Assembly: GCA_963719005.1 (NCBI GenBank)
Contig: CAVRAR010000014.1
Location: 1,364,001 to 1,428,000, forward strand
From: G963675935 sp963719005
Lineage (GTDB): Bacteria; Planctomycetota; Planctomycetia; Pirellulales; Thermoguttaceae
Reading direction: 5' to 3'
DNA: 64,000 nt
Both the position numbers and the translations under genes were made by a program. Below are positions 6,602 through 14,163 of this stretch, one piece after another. Below the pieces are notes generated by a model that worked only from the letters and a program-made list of their open reading frames with translations, ran no database searches and had not been told where the DNA came from. Each line of letters starts with the position of its first letter. Position 1 is the stretch's first letter.

Positions 6602-8371
6602 ATGTACACACTAAGTAGGTTGTTCTTGGTCTGCTCAATCGCGTTGTTTGCCCTCATCTGTGCCATTCTGCTGAAATGGCTGGCGTTCTGGGTTGCTGTT
6701 GGCATTCTCTGCCTGCAACTGAAGAAGCACGGGCAACTCTGGTCACACGGGACGGCACGCTGGGCCTCGGCGGATGATCTTCGCTCCGACAAACACGGAT
6801 TTCCGATTGGGAGGATGAGGGTCAAGCGATCAGTTCTTTCGCTGTTCAATCCTCGCCTGTCAGCGAAGGACGCGGTTAAGGGAGTGTTTGGGTATGAAGC
6901 CACCATAAGGCTTCCAACATGCCATACGCTCGTCGTTGCACCATCGGGAGCTGGTAAGGGGACAGGGCTGATCATCCCCTATGTCCTGACCTGTCCTGAC
7001 AGCATGGTTGTAAGCGAATTCAAGGGGGAAACCTCGGCAGCAACCCGGAAGGCAAGAAAGAAGCTCGGCCACCGGGTCGTCGAAATCGCCCCGTTCGATG
7101 GCGGGAAGGATTGTCTCAATCCGCTTGACTTCATTGACAAGAATTCACCTACGGCACTAGAGGAGTGTCTTGATCTTGCCAAATCGTTGGTCATTCGTAC
7201 CGGAATGGAACATACGCCGCACTGGGAAGATTCTGGTGAGATGTTTATTGGATGCGTAATCGCCTATGTCGTTTATTTCGCGCCGCCGGAAGATAGGTCA
7301 CTCCAAACAGTAGCCGGAATTCTTGCCAATCAAGAGGAGCTAAGTGCCGCCATCTCACACATGCAGCAATCGGATGCTTGGGGCGGAATGCTTGCCCGAA
7401 AAGCCAGCAGATTAACTCAGTTCATTGACAAAGAGCTGGCATCGGTGATGACGACTGTTGCGCGCATGATGAGCTTCCTTGACTCTCCGGCGATTGCGGC
7501 AGTTACATCGAAAAGCACCTTCGACCCCGCCGATCTTGCCAAGGGCAAGATGACGCTATTCGTGAATATCCCGCCAGAGCACCAAAAGGCACAAGCACCA
7601 TTTGAAAGAATGATCTTGAACACTATCTTCCGCCGGGTTGTGTCTTGCGGCCTACAGAATAACCCCATTCATGTAATTGCGGATGATGCGGCGAGTTTGG
7701 GTCACATGGAAGCACTGGACGATGCTCTCGATAAATACCGTGCCTACGGCATCCGCTTGACTCTAGTGTACCAGAGTTTAGGCCAACTTAAGACCTGTTG
7801 GCCGAATGGCAATGATGCCACGGTCATGGGAAACACAACGAATGTGTTCGCCGGTATATCGGACAACGCCACGGCTGACTACGTTTCTACACGGATTGGA
7901 GAGCACACCATCATCGTGAACAGCGGCGGGACGAATACGAGCTATTCTCGCAGTTCTTCATTCTCCGGGAATAACAACAGCATTTCCCGGTCTGTGAGTT
8001 CCAGCAACAACTGGCAAGCAATAGGGCGCCGGTTGGCGAGGCCGGAAGAACTGATGGCTTTTGACCAGCGGGAATGCCTGACGCTAGCCCCCGGCATTTA
8101 CCCAATCCGTACACGATTGGTTAGGTACTACGAGAGAGGCTTCCAGGAACGTTTTCTCAAGCGGTCATGGGCGGCTGTGAAAACGCTGGCAATCAGCTTT
8201 GTGATTTTCATTTTCATGTCAACCCTAACAGTGAAAGCCATCACGCGAAAGGAGGTGAGCGGTGCGACCGTGGATGCAAAAGTTGGATCAAGACTTAAAG
8301 CATGGAGTCGGGAGAGCGCTGAGCGAAATTGGGACGGAACTCAGGAGGCTAGGCGTGCAGGGCAGCACTGA
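6602..8371 (+). CDS. Type IV coupling protein, VirD4/TraG family
   Basis: 589 residues. Two membrane helices lie in residues 6-42, then a RecA-like ATPase domain: Walker A APSGAGKGTG near 113-122, a Walker B-like segment HVIADDAASLGHME, and the downstream motif YGIRLTLVYQSLGQLK typical of TraG/VirD4. A Ser/Asn-rich insert follows (around residues 440-470), and the C-terminus has another hydrophobic segment (AISFVIFIFMSTL). Coupling proteins recruit the relaxase-DNA complex to a secretion channel. No VirB4 or other channel gene is near, so the element probably borrows a channel or has it outside the window. The last 110 bp overlap the next gene. Confidence 0.85.
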   Translation: MYTLSRLFLVCSIALFALICAILLKWLAFWVAVGILCLQLKKHGQLWSHGTARWASADDLRSDKHGFPIGRMRVKRSVLSLFNPRLSAKDAVKGVFGYEATIRLPTCHTLVVAPSGAGKGTGLIIPYVLTCPDSMVVSEFKGETSAATRKARKKLGHRVVEIAPFDGGKDCLNPLDFIDKNSPTALEECLDLAKSLVIRTGMEHTPHWEDSGEMFIGCVIAYVVYFAPPEDRSLQTVAGILANQEELSAAISHMQQSDAWGGMLARKASRLTQFIDKELASVMTTVARMMSFLDSPAIAAVTSKSTFDPADLAKGKMTLFVNIPPEHQKAQAPFERMILNTIFRRVVSCGLQNNPIHVIADDAASLGHMEALDDALDKYRAYGIRLTLVYQSLGQLKTCWPNGNDATVMGNTTNVFAGISDNATADYVSTRIGEHTIIVNSGGTNTSYSRSSSFSGNNNSISRSVSSSNNWQAIGRRLARPEELMAFDQRECLTLAPGIYPIRTRLVRYYERGFQERFLKRSWAAVKTLAISFVIFIFMSTLTVKAITRKEVSGATVDAKVGSRLKAWSRESAERNWDGTQEARRAGQH

Positions 8372-8471
8372 AATTATGTCCGCGATTTACAACGGCAACG
8401 GCTTCGTACCATACGGGGTCGGCCAAGATGTCCATCGGTTCGAGAGAGAACGCGGTGGACGGGACATGTGA
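8262..8471 (+). CDS. Small protein overlapping the end of the coupling-protein gene
   Basis: 69 residues, start GTG 8262, preceded by a near-perfect ribosome binding site AAAGGAGG (8248-8255) at 6-7 bp spacing. That signal lies inside the coupling-protein gene and is the main reason to accept a 110-bp overlap in another frame. The protein is soluble and charged (MQKLDQDLKHGVGRAL near the start) and ends RGGRDM. I do not recognise it. The sequence of its last codons is repeated 300 bp downstream (see the duplication entry), which suggests the locus has undergone tandem duplication. Confidence 0.55.
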   Translation: MRPWMQKLDQDLKHGVGRALSEIGTELRRLGVQGSTEIMSAIYNGNGFVPYGVGQDVHRFERERGGRDM

Positions 8472-8512
8472 TATCAAACGGGGCAACAACCATTTTTTCA
8501 AGGAATGTAACA

Positions 8513-8734
8513 ATGTTTGAGACACTCATTATGTGTTTCCTTCTTCCCGGCCTGATTACAGGGATTATTTGTCTGCCATTCATCTTATGGCGGATGAATC
8601 TCGCCATCAATCACCCGGAAAAGTACGAACGTCTTAAGGGCTGGGAAGACGAGGAAACAGCCCGCCAAAAGAAGATTGCCCAAAAGGTTGCCTCGGCAGG
8701 CTTGGGACTCTTTAAGCGTTGGCCGCGCCGGTGA
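8513..8734 (+). CDS. Small single-span membrane protein, paralogue A
   Basis: 73 residues from ATG 8513, with AAGGA about 10 bp upstream; an in-frame ATG at 8468 would add 15 unrelated residues. A single hydrophobic span (residues 5-25) is followed by WRMNLAINHPEKYERLKGW and a basic, charged tail ending KRWPRR. The segment WRxNxAxNHPEKYERL is shared with the gene at 8815, so the two are paralogues. Probable N-out, C-in topology by the positive-inside rule. Position after the coupling protein hints at a mating or entry-exclusion accessory; no family is recognised. Confidence 0.6.
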   Translation: MFETLIMCFLLPGLITGIICLPFILWRMNLAINHPEKYERLKGWEDEETARQKKIAQKVASAGLGLFKRWPRR

Positions 8735-8814
8735 ACTACGTAGGGAGAACCGCGGGGCAGGGACATGTGAGTCTTCAGGGGCAATAACCAGTTCTATCAC
8801 GAAAGGGAGAAACT

Positions 8815-9051
8815 ATGTTGGGTTACTTGATTGGTTTCTGGGTCGTGGTGTTGATCGTGGGAATTCTCGGCTGGAGTTGGCGCATCAATATGGCGCTGAA
8901 TCATCCTGAAAAGTACGAACGTCTCCGCAAGCTTGAGGAAGATACGAGGGAGAATTTCTCCAGTGCATACAAGCCATTCGCGCCCGCAGCAAAGAAGGCC
9001 GGTTCTGTCGGAGCAAGGCTTTTGATAAGGATTTTGACCAAGCGGCGATGA
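8815..9051 (+). CDS. Small single-span membrane protein, paralogue B
   Basis: 78 residues, ATG 8815 with AAAGGGAG 5-6 bp upstream. Membrane span at residues 3-22 (LIGFWVVVLIVGILGWSW), then the segment WRINMALNHPEKYERLRKL shared with the gene at 8513, and a basic C-terminus (LLIRILTKRR). Leader and coding region together look like a diverged tandem copy of the preceding unit. Retention of the cytoplasm-facing NHPEKYERL segment in both copies suggests that it is the functional part. No known family. Confidence 0.62.
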   Translation: MLGYLIGFWVVVLIVGILGWSWRINMALNHPEKYERLRKLEEDTRENFSSAYKPFAPAAKKAGSVGARLLIRILTKRR

Positions 9052-9109
9052 ACTAAGACAAACCGCTGGAAAGACTTGGGGCATGGATGCCCATTTTTCA
9101 GGTGCAATC

Positions 9110-9376
9110 ATGCAAGAGATTCTCGACCGCCTGACACGAATAGAAAGCGTACTCAATAGTCTCGTTGAGTTACGTACCGTCAAAGACTTCTATTCGACGG
9201 CCGAGGTTGGAGCGATTCTCGGAAAGGCCGAAGCTACCGTCCGGGAATGGTGCCGCTGCCATAGATGCCGTGGAGAAAAACGCCGTAGTGGAAGAGGCAA
9301 ATACCAGTCCTGGGTCATCTCCAGGGGGGAGCTACAGCGAATCGAGCGAGAAGGATTATTGCCGCCCGAAGACTAG
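9110..9376 (+). CDS. Helix-turn-helix DNA-binding protein
   Basis: 88 residues from ATG 9110 (an ATG at 9083 would add 9 residues and is less well placed). Residues 1-25 are a short amphipathic helix (MQEILDRLTRIESVLNSLVE). Then FYSTAEVGAILGKAEATVREW is a MerR/excisionase-type helix-turn-helix, followed by a Cys/Arg/Lys-rich wing and a final helix (ELQRIEREG). The coiled-coil-like N-terminus implies dimers. It lies in the run of small genes leading to the second integrase and could be a directionality factor or a regulator. Confidence 0.62.
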   Translation: MQEILDRLTRIESVLNSLVELRTVKDFYSTAEVGAILGKAEATVREWCRCHRCRGEKRRSGRGKYQSWVISRGELQRIEREGLLPPED

Positions 9377-9432
9377 CGGCATCGTCTTCGGCTCGGCGTC
9401 TCGGCAATAGTCCGGGATTCAATCTGAACTCA

Positions 9433-9693
9433 ATGCTCAAAACCAAGACTGCATGGGTGATCGATATGTCGGCTGGCAACGAAACGATTGACGAGACTGC
9501 ACAACCTCTCCTGATTACGGCGAGGAAACTCGCCCAATTGCTAGGAGTCTCCACCCGGACCCTATGGCGATTGCGCAGCGCCGGTCAGTTGCCGGAACCC
9601 ATGCGACTCGGGGGAGCGGTCCGGTGGCGGTTCGATGAGGTGCGAGAGTGGATCGCCGGGGGTTGCCAAAGAACCGCCCGGCGTGGACAATAA
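9433..9693 (+). CDS. AlpA/HTH_17 excisionase-type protein
   Basis: 86 residues; the start could instead be ATG 9466, which has GGGTGAT upstream. Residues 26-75 are the classical excisionase winged helix: LLITARKLAQLLGVSTRTLW, then RSAGQLPEPMRLGGAVRWRF and VREWIAGG. This is the HTH_17 pattern of phage excisionases and AlpA-type regulators. It sits 20 bp before the tyrosine integrase on the same strand, the expected place for its Xis. Two HTH proteins (this and the one at 9110) precede the integrase; this one is the better Xis candidate. Confidence 0.72.
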   Translation: MLKTKTAWVIDMSAGNETIDETAQPLLITARKLAQLLGVSTRTLWRLRSAGQLPEPMRLGGAVRWRFDEVREWIAGGCQRTARRGQ

Positions 9694-9713
9694 CCCATTG
9701 GAGGACATGAAAA

Positions 9714-11147
9714 ATGGCTTCGATTTTCAAGCGTAGCAAACGAAAGAACGAACCATATTGGATTCAGTACAAGGATCACGGCGGCAAACGCCGCACGGCC
9801 AAGGGCTTCACTGACAAGGGGTTGACGGAGGAACTGGCGGCTAGGTTGGAAACAGAGGCCCGGCTGCGCAAGACCGGCCTTATTGATCCCGAACAGGAGC
9901 GACAAGCTGCTACGAAACTCTGCCCGATCAAGGAGCATCTGACCGCATTTGAAGAAAGCCTCTCGGACAACTCACCCAAGTACCTTCGGCAAACCATGAA
10001 CGAGGTCCGGCGGATCACCAAGGGCGCAAACCTCGAATCATTGGCAGACTTCGATCCAGAATCGGTGCAACGGTTTCTGCGTTCGCTTCGCACGGCTAAC
10101 AACTTCGGCCATCGCACTTACAATCACTACCTTCAATCCATCGACACCTTCTGCAACTGGTGCGTTGCGACAAAGCGCCTTCCGAGCAACCCGCTCGCCA
10201 GCATCGAGCGGCTGAACACGGCCGTCGATGTGCGTCGCCTGCGGCGGGCGCTGGCCGCCGACGAAGTGTCCCGGATGATCGAGTCGGCCAGATCGAGCCG
10301 GACTCGCATTCAGGGCTACAGCGGCGAGCAACGTGCCAGAATCTATCTGCTATCGTATCTTACCGGGTTGAGGAAAACGGAATTGGCCAGTCTGACGGCG
10401 AGCAGTTTCAATCTGGTTGCCCAGCCGCCGACGGTGACGGTCGAGGCCACCGTATCGAAACACCGTCGCAAGGATGTTTTGCCGCTGCATCCGGAACTGG
10501 TGGCGCTCCTCCCGCAATGGCTCAAGGGGATTAGTCCGGGCCAGAGGCTTTTCCCCTTGCTTGCCCGGCGCAAGGCGGCACGTATGGTTAAGAAGGATCT
10601 GGAACGGGTAGGCATCCCCTACAAGACGCAAGAGGGGGTCGCCGATTTTCACGCCGCCGGGAGGCACACGTATATTACGGAACTCTTGCGGAACGGTGCC
10701 TCATTGCCGGAAGCGAAAGAATTGGCTCGGCATTCGGATATCGCGATGACCATGCGATATACGCATATCGGAATCAACGATCAGGCACGGGCGTTGGCGG
10801 CGATTCCGGTGCCGACAAAGCGGCCAAACGGAAAGGCCAGCAAAGGCGAAGAAAAAACTGCCGCGCTGCACGGGCGCTGCATTCCAGGTGGCGCAGGCGG
10901 TCACTTGCTGTCTCCGGTTGACAATGGCGCGGCAAGTGACACTCGTCAAAACCCTAGTAATAGCAAGGGTTTAGGCGTCAATTGTCATCGGCTGACGCCA
11001 ACCGTCAAAGTCGGGGCGACTGGATTTGAACCAGCGACCTCTTGGTCCCGAACCAAGCGCTCTAGCCAGGCTGAGCTACGCCCCGATCCCAGCCCACTAG
11101 CATACCGACGCGGCCTCGCAGCGTCAACCGATTGGAGCCTTGGTTAA
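9714..11147 (+). CDS. Tyrosine recombinase / integrase (element 2), frame running through a tRNA gene
   Basis: As read, 477 residues. The catalytic domain is complete by about residue 365: Arg220 (YLTGLRKTEL), Lys249, His313-x3-Arg317 (FHAAGRHTYITEL; the usual spacing is H-x2-R, so one residue is inserted), His340 (ELARHSD) and Tyr349 (MRYTH). Residues 70-165 are the core-binding domain. Beyond residue 370 the sequence has low complexity and then becomes the antisense translation of tRNA-Pro (GATGFEPATSWSR, KRSSQAELRP), a tail seen on integrases inserted at tRNA genes. The functional protein probably ends before the tRNA or tolerates a tail that changes when the element excises. It lies exactly where an integrase of an element in the tRNA-Pro 3' end should be. 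Confidence 0.85.
   Translation: MASIFKRSKRKNEPYWIQYKDHGGKRRTAKGFTDKGLTEELAARLETEARLRKTGLIDPEQERQAATKLCPIKEHLTAFEESLSDNSPKYLRQTMNEVRRITKGANLESLADFDPESVQRFLRSLRTANNFGHRTYNHYLQSIDTFCNWCVATKRLPSNPLASIERLNTAVDVRRLRRALAADEVSRMIESARSSRTRIQGYSGEQRARIYLLSYLTGLRKTELASLTASSFNLVAQPPTVTVEATVSKHRRKDVLPLHPELVALLPQWLKGISPGQRLFPLLARRKAARMVKKDLERVGIPYKTQEGVADFHAAGRHTYITELLRNGASLPEAKELARHSDIAMTMRYTHIGINDQARALAAIPVPTKRPNGKASKGEEKTAALHGRCIPGGAGGHLLSPVDNGAASDTRQNPSNSKGLGVNCHRLTPTVKVGATGFEPATSWSRTKRSSQAELRPDPSPLAYRRGLAASTDWSLG
11011..11085 (-). tRNA. tRNA-Pro (anticodon CGG)
   Basis: On the minus strand the gene starts CGGGGCG (acceptor, 11085-11079). It has a D-arm with AGCTCAGCCTGGCTAGAGC, an anticodon arm CTTGG-TTCGGGA-CCAAG giving anticodon CGG (codon CCG), a T-arm CTGG-TTCAAATC-CCAG, and CGCCCCG plus discriminator A at 11018-11011. 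CCA is not encoded. The C1-G72 pair is typical of bacterial tRNA-Pro. The 3' end faces the integrase-bearing element on the left, so this is the likely integration target, with the complete gene kept on the chromosome side. Confidence 0.92.
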
Positions 11148-11519
11148 ACCCAGGACCCCAGTTTTCCGTCAACGAAGATGGAACCATACACCTCCACTCC
11201 TAAACTCGCCTTGCCGAAACTGCCCTTCCGTTAAACTGGGAAACTTGCGATACTTCCGCAACCGCGAGCCGGTGATGCGTTTGCCATCCTCAGCGCGGCA
11301 AAGAATCTTGGTGATCGCGTACTTCTGAACGAGATTCTCTGCCTACGCCCGGGGCTTTACCGATTTCTGTGGCAATGGAGCCGTCACCGCTCCAAATCCC
11401 GGCAAAGGGGACAGTCCCATTTTCGCTGACACGAAAATTGGGACAGTCCCCTACGCCCAGGATAACGAACGGGGTTGTGAACGACTGCTTCGCAGCCATG
11501 CCGTTCGCGAAAGGTGGCC
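11148..11519. other. Non-coding stretch between the mobile region and lpxB
   Basis: No gene seen. It holds the 45-bp palindromic repeat at 11407-11451 and the lpxB ribosome binding site GAAAGG (11508-11513). This is the chromosomal side of the tRNA-Pro junction. Confidence 0.5.
11407..11451. repeat. 45-bp palindromic repeat, family GGGGACAGTCCC (intergenic copy)
   Basis: Imperfect palindrome: GGGGACAGTCCCATTTTCG (11407-11425) against its inverse, ending GGGACAGTCCCC (11440-11451). The same unit recurs inside two coding regions at 49918 and 52010. Length 45 is a multiple of three and all the copies lack stops in the frame used there. Confidence 0.8.
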
Positions 11520-12773
11520 ATGCCGAAATCCAAACCGCCAACAATCTTCTTCTCGGTCGGCGAGCCTAGCGGCGATTTGCATGGGGCCAACCTGATTCGG
11601 CAATTGCAGCAGCGTTGCCCCGGCATTCGGACGGTCGGCTACGGCGGCCCGAAAATGGCCGAGGTCGGCTGCGAACTCCACGCCGACCTGACCGCTTTGG
11701 CGGTGATGTGGTTCGCCCGCGTGCTGTTGAACTTGCACAAGTTCCTGGACCTGGCCAGCCGGGCGGATCGGTATTTTCGCCACCATCGGCCCGACGCCGT
11801 GGTGTTGATCGACTATCCGGGCTTCAACTGGTGGATCGCACGCCGGGCGAAGGTCCACGGCATTCCGGTGTTTTACTACTCGCCGCCGCAGATTTGGGCT
11901 TGGGCACGCTGGCGGGTCAAGAAAATGCGGCGATTTGTGGATCACGTCCTCTGCGGCCTGCCGTTCGAGGAGGCGTGGCTGCGTGGGCACGGCTGCAACG
12001 CGACGTTCGTCGGCCATCCGTTTTTCGACGAGGTCCGCCGCTATCCCTACGACGAGCAGTTCCTTGCGGAACATCGCGCAGAAAAGGGGCCGCTGGTGGC
12101 GATTCTGCCCGGCTCGCGGACGCAGGAGGTCACGCACAATCTGCACTGGTTTCTCAAGGCGGCGGCGATCGTTCACCAGAAAGTGCCCGATGCGCGGTTT
12201 GCACTGGCTGCGTTCAAGCCGCATCAGGCCGAAATCGCCAGGCCGCTGGTCGAGCAGAGCGGGCTGCCGATCGAGATTTGCGTGGGCAAGACGCCCGAGC
12301 TGATGCGGCTGGCCGACTGCGCGATGTCGGTCTCCGGGTCGGTGTCGCTGGAATTGCTCTACCACACCACGCCGACGGTCATCCTCTACTGGATCAGCCG
12401 GCCGGCGTACTTCGTGCAGACGTTCTTCCGCAAGGTGAAGTACATTACGCTGGTCAATCTGCTGTCGGCCGACGGGCTGGCCGACGAAGACCTGACGCCG
12501 TACGACCCGTCGCAGGCCGACGCCGACCGCATACTCTTTCCCGAGTATCTGACATATCAAGACAAGTCGGCAGAAATCGCGGGGCATATCGTCGAGTGGC
12601 TGACCGATCCGGCGAAGCGGGCGGCACGGGTCGAGGCGTTGGCAACACTTAGGGACCGCGTAGCGCACGGCGGGGCGTCGGGCCGAGCGGCCGAGTACAT
12701 TTTGGGCGCAATTTCGGCGACCAGCGTGTTCAACGAGTTTGCCGGCTACAACCGGCTTGCCTCTGCGTCGTGA
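11520..12773 (+). CDS. lpxB: Lipid-A-disaccharide synthase
   Basis: 417 residues from ATG 11520, with GAAAGG 6 bp upstream (a GTG at 11514 is less likely). LpxB joins UDP-diacylglucosamine and lipid X into the lipid A disaccharide at the inner face of the cytoplasmic membrane. The N-terminus reads FFSVGEPSGDLHGANLI, the LpxB nucleotide-fold signature, followed by YYSPPQIWAW, GHPFFDE, the donor-binding loop LPGSRTQEV, and SVSGSVSLELLYHTTP near the C-terminal domain. The full length matches the family. It shows that the organism makes lipid A. No other lpx gene is adjacent; a membrane protease follows. Confidence 0.95.
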   Translation: MPKSKPPTIFFSVGEPSGDLHGANLIRQLQQRCPGIRTVGYGGPKMAEVGCELHADLTALAVMWFARVLLNLHKFLDLASRADRYFRHHRPDAVVLIDYPGFNWWIARRAKVHGIPVFYYSPPQIWAWARWRVKKMRRFVDHVLCGLPFEEAWLRGHGCNATFVGHPFFDEVRRYPYDEQFLAEHRAEKGPLVAILPGSRTQEVTHNLHWFLKAAAIVHQKVPDARFALAAFKPHQAEIARPLVEQSGLPIEICVGKTPELMRLADCAMSVSGSVSLELLYHTTPTVILYWISRPAYFVQTFFRKVKYITLVNLLSADGLADEDLTPYDPSQADADRILFPEYLTYQDKSAEIAGHIVEWLTDPAKRAARVEALATLRDRVAHGGASGRAAEYILGAISATSVFNEFAGYNRLASAS

Positions 12774-12901
12774 CGGGTGTCGTACAATTGGACGGGGAAC
12801 GGTTGCGAACCCGCAAGCGGCTGTTTTGCCTTTCCTCTTCCCCCGTTATCCCTTATCTTTCACTATCTTCCATTCATCATCCCGTGCCCTGGAGTCTTTC
12901 C

Positions 12902-13648
12902 GTGTTGCTTGGCGAGCCTTCGCGAACTCAGTACGATCTGAACTTCTCGCTGTTCGGCATTCCGGCGCGAGTTCACCCGCTGTTTTGGTTGGTGGCGGTG
13001 ATCTTTGGCGCCAACGGGGGCGACGGCATCAGCATTTTGACGTGGGTGGTGGCCATGTTCTTCTCGATCCTGCTTCACGAATTGGGCCATGCGTGGATGA
13101 TGCAATTGCACGGATTTCACCCGTGGATTGTTCTGTACGGCATGGGCGGATTGACCTCCTACGACCCGCGGGAGGCAATCGGATCGAAGCGGTCCGACAC
13201 GCTGGCCAACGTCCTTATCGATGTGGCGGGGCCGGGCATCGGCTTCCTGTTTGCCGCGGCGGTGGTGGCGGGCTTCTACGCAACGGGACACGGCAATCAA
13301 GTGGGAGTCTACGGACCTTGGAAACTGGTGCCGTACGTGTTGGTGCCGAACGTGCGGCTGACATACCTGTTGTATGATGTGCTGCAAATCTGCGTCCTAT
13401 GGGGCTTAATAAACCTGCTGCCCATCTATCCGCTCGACGGCGGACAAATTGCGCGGGAATTATTCATCCGGTTCTCCCCTCGCGACGGGATTCGGCAATC
13501 GATGTTGTTGTCGATCTTCGCCGCGATCGCAATGGCCGTGTACGGTTACGTTCGATTGAATCAGCCGTACATCGCTTTGTTGTTCGGCTACCTCGCCTAC
13601 TTCAGTTTCATCGCGTTGCAGAGTTACATCGGCGGCAGTCGTTGGTGA
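12902..13648 (+). CDS. Site-2 protease family (M50) membrane metalloprotease
   Basis: 248 residues from GTG 12902, with TGGAG upstream. The frame is open back to 12770, but that extra 44-residue stretch is unlike the family and overlaps lpxB. His59-Glu60-Leu-Gly-His63 (LLHELGHAWM) is the zinc site and YPLDGGQIARELF near residue 177 carries the third ligand (LDGG). Several membrane segments surround these motifs, as expected for intramembrane proteases of the SpoIVFB-like group. There is no PDZ or CBS domain, so this is a minimal form. The substrate is unknown. It is 129 bp downstream of lpxB on the same strand and may be cotranscribed. Confidence 0.85.
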   Translation: MLLGEPSRTQYDLNFSLFGIPARVHPLFWLVAVIFGANGGDGISILTWVVAMFFSILLHELGHAWMMQLHGFHPWIVLYGMGGLTSYDPREAIGSKRSDTLANVLIDVAGPGIGFLFAAAVVAGFYATGHGNQVGVYGPWKLVPYVLVPNVRLTYLLYDVLQICVLWGLINLLPIYPLDGGQIARELFIRFSPRDGIRQSMLLSIFAAIAMAVYGYVRLNQPYIALLFGYLAYFSFIALQSYIGGSRW

Positions 13649-13813
13649 CTCCGTGCACGATTTTTGTGAAGGAGGGGAGAATTCTTCAGATTACCCCTTG
13701 CAGGAATTTCGGAAGTGGGTAAAACATATTGCACGCGGGAAGGATGCTGAGCTTCCGACGGTCGGATCCGTCAGCTCTCAGGCCCGCATTTAACTCTTGA
13801 CGGAGGAGTGACT

Positions 13814-13920
13814 GTGGCAAAGAAGAAGAAGGCTGCCAAGAAGCGCCGGCCAAGAAGGTCGCCAAGAAGAAGGTGGCCAAAAAGAAGGTCGCGAAGAAGG
13901 GCATGTGCTGCTGCAAGTGA
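13814..13920 (+). CDS. Lys/Ala-rich mini-protein ending in Met-Cys-Cys-Cys-Lys, one base short of an open frame
   Basis: GTG 13814 has GGAGG at 13802-13806. The first ten codons read AKKKKAAKK; from 13843 another frame reads PAKKVAKKKVAKKKVAKK, then GMCCCK and TGA 13918. One base is missing near 13842 (AAGAAG-CG where AAGAAG-GCG is expected). The restored product is about 35 residues of AKK repeats, like the basic tails of histone H1-like proteins, with a Cys-rich end. It is followed by a strong terminator, which supports a real transcription unit. The break may be a sequence error. As the sequence stands the frame continues into unrelated residues. Confidence 0.55.
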
Positions 13921-13963
13921 TTGCCTAGCGCAAGGCCCAGAATCGCAGCGACTACGACGAGAA

Positions 13964-14006
13964 AGGGCCGCCGGGAGATTCGCTCCTCGGCGGCCCTAAC
14001 GTTTTT
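13964..14006 (+). terminator. Strong rho-independent terminator
   Basis: AGGGCCGCCG (13964-13973) pairs perfectly with CGGCGGCCCT (13988-13997), extended inside by GGAG/CTCC, and GTTTTT follows at 14001-14006. It ends the Lys/Ala-rich mini-gene. Confidence 0.8.
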
Positions 14007-14163
14007 CCGGCAAGCACTTATCGAGCATCAGTGACGCATCGCCGCGTCAACGAGAGGCCTCGTCACGGCGATTGCAGAGCGAATTGGTGGCGGCCTCGCA
14101 TTCTTACCCCGCGAGCGCAGTCGCGGGGCGTTTGCCACCTTGAAAACACGTTGCTCAATTCCT

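Larger units (their letters stand above)
8461..9051 (+). repeat. Tandem duplication: leader plus small membrane-protein gene
   Basis: GGGACATGTGA occurs at 8461-8471 and 8760-8770, and GGGGCAAYAACCA at 8480-8492 and 8778-8790, each followed by a small membrane-protein gene. In copy 1 the first motif includes the stop of the upstream gene (GRDM then TGA); copy 2 keeps the same codons (GRDM-TGA) although no gene ends there. The unit is about 300 bp. Confidence 0.6.

Noticed and set aside
11140..11328. 62-codon frame just after tRNA-Pro
   Set aside because: No ribosome binding site and no protein-like composition; it lies in the junction region.
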